DNA of 17,082 bases, from contig MU646306.1 in assembly GCA_026770585.1 (NCBI GenBank), positions 1,436,115-1,453,196 on the forward strand, given 5' to 3'. Below the pieces are notes generated by a model that was not told the origin of the DNA, did no database searches, and saw only the letters and a program-made list of their open reading frames with translations. The first letter of the stretch is position 1. Every line of letters begins with the position of its first letter. Shown piece after piece: positions 8,801 through 17,082 of the stretch. The stretch comes from Baffinella frigidus (Eukaryota > Cryptophyceae > Cryptomonadales > Baffinellaceae). Made by a program: the position numbers and the translations under genes.

Positions 8801-10016
8801 CATGAAGGAATAAAGCGCAACGAACGAACGAGCGACAGACCTGGGTATCGGGCTGCTCCTTCCCCTTGAAGATCAGCCGCTGGCCCGCTGCTGGGATCTG
8901 GAGAACGCACGGTGCGGGGGACAATGTGGTCAGTCGCCTCAAGAACCTTTCGATCACCCGCAGGGCGGACTTGTGGGGGTGCGTGCCGGGCAGAGCGGGT
9001 CGGAAAGCGAAACGTGGGGTTCTTTCCAGGTTCGGGTTGTGAAACGTGCGTTTCCGTGGAGCTGCTTCGAAAAGAATTCTCCCACACACGCTGTTGCAAC
9101 TGTGTGCGGCAACGCTACGGCACCCTATGCCCTCTAGCCCCCGCCCCCCAACGGTGTGTTGCAGCGCTATGGCACGCTATCTCCTCCAGCCCCCGCCTCC
9201 ACGCGTGCACCTTGCTCACGACAGCAAGCCGCGCCTTGAACCCTCCGAACGCCTCCCCCGCGCCCCCGAGTAGCATCCGGAACCGCGTCTTCCCGTGGAT
9301 GACCATCACCCACGCCGCAGCGTCCCCGCTGTCCACCACCGCCTTGTAATCAGCGCCTGCTTCGCAGATGACCGTGAAGCCAGAGCCCCCCCCCACGACG
9401 GCGCGCACTCCCGCAGCCTCGCTTCCTCCCCCGGGGCGCATTTCCTCCTTCAGCTCTGCTGCCGCTTTCGCCGCTGCGACCGACTCCTCTCTCTTCCTCT
9501 GCGGCGAGCGGTGAATTAGCCACAACCTTTGCACCTGGCCCGGTCCTCCCGGGCACGGAGCAGACCTCTTCCGGCCTTGGTTTGTCGTTTTTGGCCACTT
9601 CCAGGGTCGCATCGACCGTCGCATCCAATTTCCGGTGTTGATTGACAGGTGGTTGGATGTGTGGGTGTGGTCACTACGTCGCAGGTGTAGCAAGTAGGGG
9701 CGGGAGCGGAGATCGGGCAGGGGAAGATCCTCAATGAAAGGCAGGTGCTCGCTTACAGCCTCACCTTCTTTTCAATTTCATCCTCAGCGGCCTTCAACTG
9801 CATATGCCCCACCTCGCTGAGCATTAGCATGATCTTGTCCCCGCCATTGACGCCTTCAGCGTCGCCAGGCGTCTTACCCTTGACGATCAGCTTCTGGTGC
9901 GCGGGCTCCACCAGAAGATCTGCGGCAATCAGGGCCTTGAGGTCCTGGTACGTCGCGCCATCAGGGAAGGTGATTTGGCACTTGGTCTTTCCCTGCACCA
10001 CCGTCACTTCCGGCAT
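2833..10016 (-). CDS. tandem ubiquitin-like domain protein, six exons
   Basis: Exons in coding order: 10016-9765, 9498-9211, 8897-8841, 8204-8166, 7200-7114 and 2925-2833 (stop TAA). All introns are GT-AG and all junctions phase 0, giving 271 residues. UBL1 is about residues 3-67 (QKLIVKGKTPGDAEG, then GGDKIMLML). A charged helix follows at about 70-104, continuous across the first splice. A Gly/Ala-rich linker runs about 105-143. UBL2 is about 146-219, assembled from four exons: VMVIHGKTRFRMLL, IPAAGQRLIFKGKEQPD, LDAAGVTKGAKM and ILMLQEG. The protein ends in a helix or coiled coil (LIRELAAELLTLEDEKK, then SSLQKKYLVGGK). UBL folds followed by helices occur in BAG-family, UBFD1-like and p97/proteasome adaptor proteins; I cannot assign one. 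Neither UBL ends in a processable di-glycine, so both are fixed domains. Exon 5 has a NAGNAG acceptor (CAGCAG, one Gln optional). The last intron is 4,188 bases and full of repeats. Confidence 0.8.
3034..3104. repeat. 71-base inverted repeat
   Basis: The arm GTTCTTAATTTAGTACCAGA, continuing into GGGTTGACT, pairs with AGCCAACCCTC.GGTAC..ATTTAAGAAC around a loop of about 15 bases. There are a few mismatches. It looks like an old small MITE or a hairpin. Confidence 0.7.
3150..3262. mobile_element. palindromic element with ATATCCCT ends
   Basis: The left arm, ATATCCCTATCCCTCAAGTG followed by GCCAG, matches the inverse of CTGGCCACTTAAGGGATAT at the right. The interior holds the CCTAGGACC words shared with family 1. 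A perfect 14-base palindrome, GGTCAAATTTGACC (3228-3241), lies just inside the right arm. Confidence 0.65.
3265..3428. mobile_element. degenerate family-1 relatives, abutting ends
   Basis: CACCCCTGTACACGTACAGGG (around 3307-3327) brings together the right end of one element and the left end of another. The flanking segments (GGTGTCTTACACTTGAGACA, then CCTCGCCCCCAAGGAGACAC) and the distal GCGGCTCTTTGTGAGCGACG resemble family-1 arms at 4698-4797. The sequence is too diverged to set exact borders. Confidence 0.45.
3525..3718. mobile_element. fold-back element with CTACAGTGGTCCCAAGG arms
   Basis: The left arm, 3525-3562 (CTACAGTGGTCCCAAGGGGG, then TGGGCGGCTCCTT), is the inverse of 3682-3718 (AAGGAGCCGCCCACCCCCCT, then TGGGACCACTGTAG). 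The sequence AGATAACCCGTGCT.GTGAGG follows both arms in direct orientation (3563 and 3723), so the unit has also been duplicated or gene-converted. It carries the 3584-3657 segment, which has an inverted copy 1.9 kb away. Confidence 0.65.
3584..3657 (+). repeat. left copy of a long-range inverted repeat
   Basis: This 74-base segment (GACGTCTTGCGAAATATAAT ... GATGTGTCTCCCC) is almost identical to the reverse complement of 5492-5564. Similarity appears to continue a little further, to the GGTCCTG words on the inner side. Confidence 0.8.
3811..4110. repeat. direct repeat pair interrupted by a hairpin element
   Basis: GGTAGGAGGCGTTG(T/A)CGGACA, GCGATCCGA, CCAGGGA.AGCTCCACCCCTG and neighbouring words occur at 3811-3890 and again at 4011-4090. 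A third, weaker copy is at about 4296-4376 (GACAGCTCCATCCCTATTTC, AGCGAGGAGATACAGCAGTT). The hairpin element at 3931-4010 sits between the first two copies. Confidence 0.7.
3931..4010. mobile_element. 80-base hairpin MITE, family 2 (copy H)
   Basis: The arms are ATCTGGCAACGAAAATTACT (then ACACA) and the inverse at 3986-4010. The interior is AT-rich (GCATTAATATTACTAGTAAG). A second copy at 8458-8543 has the same arms and the same core in the opposite orientation, which identifies this as a transposable family and not a chance palindrome. There is no coding capacity. Confidence 0.8.
4582..4701. mobile_element. palindromic MITE-like element, family 1 (copy B)
   Basis: The left end is ACAGGGGTACCTCGCTCACA, with AGAAACTGCCCCCCC following. 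The right end is the inverse (GGGGGGGCAGTTTCTCATGA, then GCGAGGTACACCTGT). The flanks read T-TACAGG and CCTGTA-C, so a TA target duplication is possible. Confidence 0.8.
4698..4797. mobile_element. palindromic MITE-like element, family 1 (copy C), abutting copy B
   Basis: The left arm, TACATCGCTCATAAGGAGGC, pairs with the inverse of GGCTCCTTATGAGCGAGGTA at the right. The copy begins where copy B ends, sharing the terminal TGTACA, so the two are in tandem. Confidence 0.7.
4908..5060. mobile_element. palindromic element with CCCACGGAAAGTTCG ends (family 3)
   Basis: The terminal inverted repeats are CCCACGGAAAGTTCG(A/G)TAGT plus TTC, about 22 bases with one mismatch. The interior is itself palindromic, built of CCTAGGACC, TACGGTAGG and CCTACC words (for example ATCCTAGGACATTTTGGTCC at 4971). 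There are no open frames. Confidence 0.75.
5296..5435. mobile_element. palindromic MITE-like element, family 1 variant (copy D)
   Basis: The left end is ACAGGGGTGACTCGGAATTA and the right end is the inverse of ACAGGGGTACTCGAAATTAA. Both ends are followed by ACGG/ACGC..CCGCCC. The flanks are T before the first A and A after the last T, again consistent with TA at the target. The internal CCTAGGGTCCTACAGTAGG is shared with copies A and B. Confidence 0.75.
5492..5564 (-). repeat. right copy of a long-range inverted repeat
   Basis: This is the reverse-complement partner of 3584-3657, with one or two differences over about 73 bases. The two copies bracket about 1.8 kb of mixed MITE-like DNA within the last intron of the tandem UBL gene. 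Confidence 0.8.
5690..6480. repeat. imperfect tandem repeats of about 200-440 bases
   Basis: A segment of about 130-170 bases is directly repeated with high identity at 5713-5882 and 6152-6322. Shared words include GCACCGTGCCGAGCGACGTC, CAGGTCATCAGTCGGAAATT and TTTAGCGCGAAACGTTGCGT. A shorter unit at 5931-6033 repeats GCTGCACCATGCCGAGCGAC. The marker GGCT(G/A)(C/T)ATCG recurs at 5940, 6130 and 6448. The short open frames here are by-products of the repeat. Confidence 0.75.
6380..6445. repeat. short telomere-like array, TTTAGGG strand on +
   Basis: This is a run of words such as GGTTTAAGG, GGGTTTAGGG, GTTCAGGG and TTTAGGG at the right edge of the tandem repeat region, inside the last intron of the tandem UBL gene. 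Confidence 0.8.
6620..6890. repeat. direct repeat pair flanking AT-rich DNA
   Basis: ATAATCCGGGTCAGAGCC ... GGGCAACCTCAAGGT (6629-6662) and AAAATCCGGGCGAGAGCCCG ... CTACCTCAAGGTTC (6843-6884) are diverged direct repeats. Between them is AT-rich DNA with its own internal repeat (TAATTTTCTTTTAATTTGAA and TAAATTTTCTTTTGGATTTA). The AT content stands out against the surroundings and suggests an old insertion. Confidence 0.55.
6891..7005. repeat. telomere-like array, CCCTAAA strand on +
   Basis: Words include CCCTAAATCC, CACCCTAATTCC, CCCCAAAACCTGAAACC and TAAACTCC. Its orientation is opposite to the arrays at 6380-6445 and 7204-7232, which lie in the same gene. Confidence 0.85.
7204..7232. repeat. 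telomere-like patch at the acceptor of exon 5 of the tandem UBL gene
   Basis: On the coding (-) strand this reads TAAACCCTCAACCCTCCAG|CAG|ATT, so the patch directly supplies the pyrimidine-rich tract before the splice acceptor. Confidence 0.6.
7298..7532. repeat. direct repeat pair with G runs
   Basis: GCGAGGGGTTGCGAAAGGAG followed by TATTGAAGGGGG (7323-7364) recurs as GCGAGGGGTTGCGGGAGGAG followed by AGTTGAAGGGGG (7501-7532), with related upstream sequence. Homopolymer G runs of up to about 14 follow. It lies in the fourth intron of the tandem UBL gene. Confidence 0.6.
7641..7725 (-). repeat. inverted partial copy of the 5713-5882 repeat
   Basis: GAATTTCAAACGCATCGTTT followed by CGCGCTAAACGAGTTTCGTGG is the reverse complement of the end of the repeat unit at about 5838-5877 and 6280-6318. 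The family has therefore spread across two introns of the same gene. Confidence 0.6.
7926..7962. repeat. ATT trinucleotide microsatellite
   Basis: About twelve ATT units with one interruption (ATC), in the fourth intron of the tandem UBL gene. Confidence 0.9.
8071..8110 (-). pseudogene. decayed duplicate of exon 4 of the tandem UBL gene
   Basis: On the minus strand GGATGCTGCGGGCGTTGCCC ... AACCAAGATG|GTGCGTCC copies the true exon and its donor. It has a one-base insertion, which shifts the frame, and ends upstream in GGCCAT, not an acceptor. It lies just downstream of the true exon in the same orientation. Confidence 0.6.
8435..8566. mobile_element. hairpin MITE, family 2 (copy I), with extended arms
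   Basis: The core at 8458-8543 (GTTTGATGGCAAGGAAAATT ... and inverse) matches copy H at 3931-4010, in the opposite orientation. The palindrome extends outward on both sides (CCGGGGAAACCTATTTTT versus AAAAATAGGGTTCCCCGG), so either this copy is longer or it inserted at the centre of an older palindrome. Confidence 0.75.
8588..8625 (+). pseudogene. inverted decayed duplicate of exon 4
   Basis: GGAGGCTGCGGGCGTTGCCC ... AGCCAAGATGGTGCG copies exon 4 on the opposite strand to the gene. It carries the same extra base as the 8071-8110 copy, so the two pseudo-copies are closer to each other than to the true exon. Confidence 0.6.
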
Positions 10017-10147
10017 CTCGTCCCTGGATTTCAGGAGTGTTTTTTAGGCTGATGGTCAAATTTGACCAGAGCCTCAATTCTCTCTCGCTCGGTGCCCACA
10101 CCGGGGACCCTCCCACTGAGTTGGAGATCGTTGAGTTTGAGTTAGTG
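10017..10147. promoter_or_regulatory. upstream region of the tandem UBL gene, possibly divergent promoter
   Basis: 131 bases separate the ATG of the tandem UBL gene (10016, -) from a possible + strand ATG (10148). A perfect palindrome, GGTCAAATTTGACC, is at 10054-10067, about 40 bases from the UBL start. The same palindrome occurs inside the element at 3150-3262, so it may come from a transposon. Confidence 0.35.
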
Positions 10148-10188
10148 ATGGCAAGCAAAGCCGTGAAGCGAGTACCTCCGACGCTAAG
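10148..10188 (+). CDS. candidate first exon of a divergent gene
   Basis: ATG starts a short open stretch, MASKAVKRVPPTL, ending at a strong donor (CTAAG|GTAGGT) in phase 2. The frame is also open upstream, so the start is not fixed. I found no convincing second exon before the convergent Rpt3 gene ends at 11068. It may be a decayed gene or a chance match. Confidence 0.25.
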
Positions 10189-10196
10189 GTAGGTAG

Positions 10197-10290
10197 ACTC
10201 GGTTGTACATTTAGGTCTTTAGGTCATTTAATTAAGAAGCATTTACTGGTCTTAGTTCGACACTTCGTCCTTTAGGTCCTTTAGGTTTTA
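10197..10290. repeat. TTTAGGTC-type short repeats
   Basis: TTTAGGTCTTTAGGTCATTT and TCCTTTAGGTCCTTTAGGTT are local repeats of an 8-9 base word resembling a variant telomeric unit. On the minus strand they give the KPKGPKG part of a short open frame. Confidence 0.5.
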
Positions 10291-10378
10291 ATTTCGAGCC
10301 CTCTCTGGACGCCTTAAGTTTATGGTCCGACGTCATAAGTTCAATAAAAGTCTCCTCATCAGCAAAATAGAATTCCTG
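10232..10378 (-). CDS. uncertain terminal-exon-like open frame
   Basis: From an acceptor-like GCCGCAG, 48 codons read QEFYFADEETFIELMTSDHK ... RPVNAS and stop. It is less GC-rich than the real exons. No upstream exon was found: the DNA on its 5' side is microsatellite and minisatellite. It could be a relic of a transposon or gene. I do not recognise it. Confidence 0.2.
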   Translation of the reverse strand, partial: QEFYFADEETFIELMTSDHKLKASREGSKLKPKGPKGRSVELRPVNAS

Positions 10379-10390
10379 CTGCGGCTCTCT

Positions 10391-10415
10391 GCTTGCTTGC
10401 TTGCTTGCTTGCTTG
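10391..10415. repeat. GCTT microsatellite
   Basis: Six consecutive GCTT units. Confidence 0.95.
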
Positions 10416-10460
10416 GGGGGCACCCATCAGCTCCCACCTGGGCAAAAAATCTGTGAGGTT

Positions 10461-10610
10461 GAGCAGCTTCGCCCCCCAACACCTGAGCGGCTTGGCTCCC
10501 AACCCCCGAGCAGCTTCGCTCCCCAGCCCCTGAGCGGCCTCGCCCCCCAACCCCTGAGTGGCCTCGCTCCCCAAACCCGGCCTCCCAACCCCCTACGAGC
10601 GGCTTGCACT
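10461..10610. repeat. 24-base minisatellite
   Basis: About five full units of GAGC(A/G)GC(T/C)TCGC(C/T)CCCCA(A/G)C.CCT, then partial ones. Because 24 is a multiple of three, every frame shows an 8-residue repeat (for example PLSGLAPQ on +). Without flanking exons this is not evidence of coding. Confidence 0.85.
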
Positions 10611-10672
10611 TCGCTTCTGGCAGCATCGGAGCGGCGTCGCTCACATAGATTCTCAAACGGCATGTGAAATTT

Positions 10673-10805
10673 AAGAAACGCAGGGAAACCGGTAGGTGGC
10701 ACGTTCTTAAAATTTGATAAACGTAGGAAAAGTGGTCAGTGGCACGTTATCTAATAAGAAATGCAGGAAAAACGGTCGGTGGCACGTTCATAAAATCAAG
10801 AACCA
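10673..10805. repeat. three diverged units of about 42 bases
   Basis: GGCACGTT recurs at 10698, 10741 and 10781, each preceded by (A/G)CGCAGG(G/A)AAA- or GTAGGAAAAG-like sequence and GG(T/A)(A/C)(G/A)GT. The units are AT-richer than the neighbouring minisatellite. Confidence 0.6.
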
Positions 10806-10831
10806 CCGCCCATCAAACACGCCTCGTTCTG

Positions 10832-10860
10832 TTATTCATGAGCGACATGTACCCCTGTAC
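10832..10860. mobile_element. solo right end of a family-1 element
   Basis: TTATTCATGAGCGACATGTA followed by CCCCTGTA matches the right terminus of copies A-C. No matching left end is nearby, so this is a fragment. It lies in the 3' flank of the Rpt3 gene. Confidence 0.6.
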
Positions 10861-11067
10861 ACACGAAAAACGGCGTTCTGCGCCGCCACACCTCTCTTGC
10901 AACCAAACGCTCCACGCGGTTGAGCCTCACACCAGATACCCCCCCCCCGAAGTTTACTGAATCAGCCGAGCAAACCGCACGCTTTCTCCACCACCTACAC
11001 GTACACCGTATGCACCCGCAGAATCCAGCGGATTCTCCGAATTCTGTAAGTTCTGTAAGTAGATTCT

Positions 11068-15878
<4,811 letters not shown>

Positions 15879-15931
15879 CGTCAAGCAGCCCGGCGAGGTG
15901 TCCTCACTCGAATCCAAAGGGCTCCAAGGTC

Positions 15932-15952
15932 ATCAACTTTTCAAAAGTTGAT
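15932..15952. promoter_or_regulatory. perfect inverted repeat ATCAACTTTT-C-AAAAGTTGAT
   Basis: Ten-base arms around a single base. The half-site TCAACTTTTG or CAAAAGT(C/T)(G/A)A recurs at 7787, 7804, 8719, 13621 and 13655, so it may be an element end or a binding site. Confidence 0.5.
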
Positions 15953-15969
15953 TCCTCACAACCTGTTCG

Positions 15970-16000
15970 TTTGACCTTCAATTTTGTATTGAAGGTCAAA
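15970..16000. promoter_or_regulatory. hairpin with TTTGACC arms
   Basis: The arm TTTGACCTTCAAT pairs perfectly with ATTGAAGGTCAAA. TTTGACC also forms the palindrome 40 bases upstream of the tandem UBL gene. TTGACC matches the W-box core known from WRKY-bound plant promoters, but that link is speculative here. Confidence 0.5.
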
Positions 16001-16198
16001 AAACCGCCGTGGGGGGAGGCTTGGGTCTTGGCATCGGTCCTTGCTCGAGGCTCCTGATCGGCCGCAGACACTGCCGCCGCTGGGCGCAAAGCCCGGCGGT
16101 CCAGCAATTTTTGTTCCCTTCTATTCCCCCTCCTAGCGGCAGAGCGATTTCAGAAGTGTGAAAAGAGACCGGTCCCCGAGCCAGCCCCGGGAAGCAAG

Positions 16199-16682
16199 AT
16201 GTCATGGACGAATCTCGACATCAAGCTACAACCGCGCGTGAGCCACTGCAACATCACGGTATCCAGGACCCCGGTGTCGTCCCTTCACGTGCCCAACCTC
16301 CCCGCGACGCGCGGCGCTGTCGACTTCGCGCAGGTCAGCGACCCCCTCTTCCCCCAACGTTTGAAGTTTCACAGCAAGCCCACGGCTCGACACAGGTGTA
16401 GGGCCGGGGTCGGCTGTGTCAACCCCCGCACGCGGATGCGAGCTTCAGGAGTTTGCAACCTCCGCTCCGGATCTGGAAGGGAAGTTGCGCCCAGGTGGAG
16501 GGCTGGCTGTGAACGCGGCGAGGATGGCGCAGGTGAACACGGGCGGCGTGCTGGAGCCGAACCGCAACTTCACGCCATGGGGCACGTGGACACAAGGCGG
16601 CCTCAACACCTGCAAAGTCACGGGCGACACGCTGCTCAAATTGTCAGGGTACGGCTGGCAGAGCGCAGACGGCGGGTTGGAG
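16199..16682 (+). CDS. unknown protein, first two exons, runs off the right edge
   Basis: Exon 1 (16199-16333) starts MSWTNLDIKL after GCAAG and ends VDFAQ|GTCAGC. Exon 2 (16449-16682) starts at TTCAG|GAG, reads EFATSAPDLEGKLRPGGGLA ... FTPWGTWTQGGLNT ... LSGYGWQSADGGLE, and ends at GTACGT. Both exons are phase 0 at both ends, giving 123 residues so far. There is no signal peptide or membrane segment. The composition is soluble, with a Gly- and Trp-containing region that looks like a folded beta-rich domain. I do not recognise the family. It is transcribed divergently from RPT3. The next intron opens into telomere-like repeats; a possible next exon at about 16815-16900 (acceptor TTCAG|GACTCC) is too weak to call. 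Confidence 0.6.
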
Positions 16683-17082
16683 GTACGTCTGTCGCTCCAC
16701 AGGGTTTAGGACTTGGGGATCAGGGTCCAGGATCCAGGGTTCAAGGTTCAGGGTTCATGGTGCAGGGTGCAGGGTGCAGGGTTCAGGGTTCAGGGTGCAG
16801 GGTTCAGGGTTCAGGACTCCGATGCTTGCCATAACCAACGACCTCTCGCGCGGCACAGCGTCCTGGGTTGGCTAGCCTGGCTGTGCGCCGGACTCTGCCT
16901 TGAGGAGCTAGTGGATTTCAGGGGTTAGGGTTTAGGGCTCAGGGGTCAGCATTTAGGGGTTAGGGTATAGGGTTTAGGGCTTGGTGTTTAGATATTAGGG
17001 TTTGTGGTTTGGTGTTTGGGGGTTGGGGTTTGGGGTTTGGGGTTTGGGGTTTGGGGTTTGGGGTTTGGGGTTTGGGGTTTGG
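16683..17082 (+). repeat. intron with telomere-like arrays, TTTAGGG strand on +
   Basis: 16700-16815 is built of CAGGGTTCAGGGT / GTGCAGGGT words. About 100 bases of non-repeat DNA follow. 16918-17082 is TTTAGGG- and TTTGGGG-type, ending in seven perfect TTTGGGG units (17029-17082). Here the G-rich strand is the sense strand, unlike in RPT3. Confidence 0.85.

Larger units (their letters stand above)
15879..16198. promoter_or_regulatory. compact divergent promoter between RPT3 and the right-hand gene
   Basis: 320 bases separate the two start codons (RPT3 at 15878, -; unknown gene at 16199, +). There is no telomere-like sequence here. Two hairpins stand out: ATCAACTTTTCAAAAGTTGA(T) at 15932-15952, and TTTGACCTTCAAT-tttgt-ATTGAAGGTCAAA at 15970-16000 (13-base stem, 5-base loop). 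No TATA box is obvious. The region must hold the promoters of both genes unless 5' UTR introns extend them. Confidence 0.6.

Noticed and set aside
9115-9693. Continuous 192-codon minus-strand open frame as one exon
   Set aside because: Only 9211-9498 continues the helix from exon 1 and leads into UBL2. Standard acceptor (CGCAG at 9499) and donor (GTGCAC at 9210) bound it; the rest is intron.
10401-10702. Proline- or glycine-rich 8-residue repeat proteins on either strand
   Set aside because: The 24-base minisatellite keeps all frames open. There is no flanking exon, start context or homology.
16204-16401. Overlapping plus-strand frame starting MDESRHQ
   Set aside because: The frame starting at 16199 splices in phase 0 to the well-supported exon at 16449; this one does not.

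Overview
The window is nuclear DNA from a eukaryote. It has short exons with GT-AG introns, no operons or Shine-Dalgarno sites, and many degenerate TTTAGGG-type (telomere-like) repeats inside introns and between genes. TTTAGGG-type telomeres occur in green algae and plants and in several other algal protist groups. The proteasome ATPase found here has both plant-like stretches (for example around LVFQxCxAKMNL) and non-plant ones, so I place the window only as an algal or protist nuclear genome, GC-rich in its exons. The lineage is not settled.

Layout, left to right. 1-318 is a degenerate CCCTAAA-type array. 441-680 (+) is the start of a probable kleisin (RAD21/REC8-like) gene whose first splice junction is odd; a possible further exon lies at 1469-1546. 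1830-2170 is C-rich tandem repeat. 2833-10016 (-) is a six-exon gene for a tandem ubiquitin-like protein (271 aa in my model, UBL-helix-UBL-helix). Its last intron is 4.2 kb and is filled with nested palindromic elements, probably MITEs. A second intron segment carries two broken copies of a 13-codon exon. 10017-11067 is intergenic, with a possible divergent first exon (10148-10188, +), a GCTT microsatellite, a 24-bp minisatellite and a run of GGCACGTT repeats. 11068-15878 (-) is a complete 13-exon gene for the 26S proteasome ATPase Rpt3 (PSMC4, 400 aa in my model). 15879-16198 is a compact divergent promoter with two near-perfect hairpins. 16199-16682 (+) holds the first two exons of an unrecognised protein that runs off the right edge, and the window ends in telomere-like arrays.

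The two complete genes both belong to the ubiquitin-proteasome world: Rpt3 unfolds substrates, and tandem UBL proteins commonly dock to proteasomes or Hsp70/p97 machinery. They are adjacent and co-oriented, but nothing in the sequence proves a functional link. All exon models were built by hand from reading-frame continuity, splice-site dinucleotides and family homology. In both complete genes every proposed junction keeps frame.
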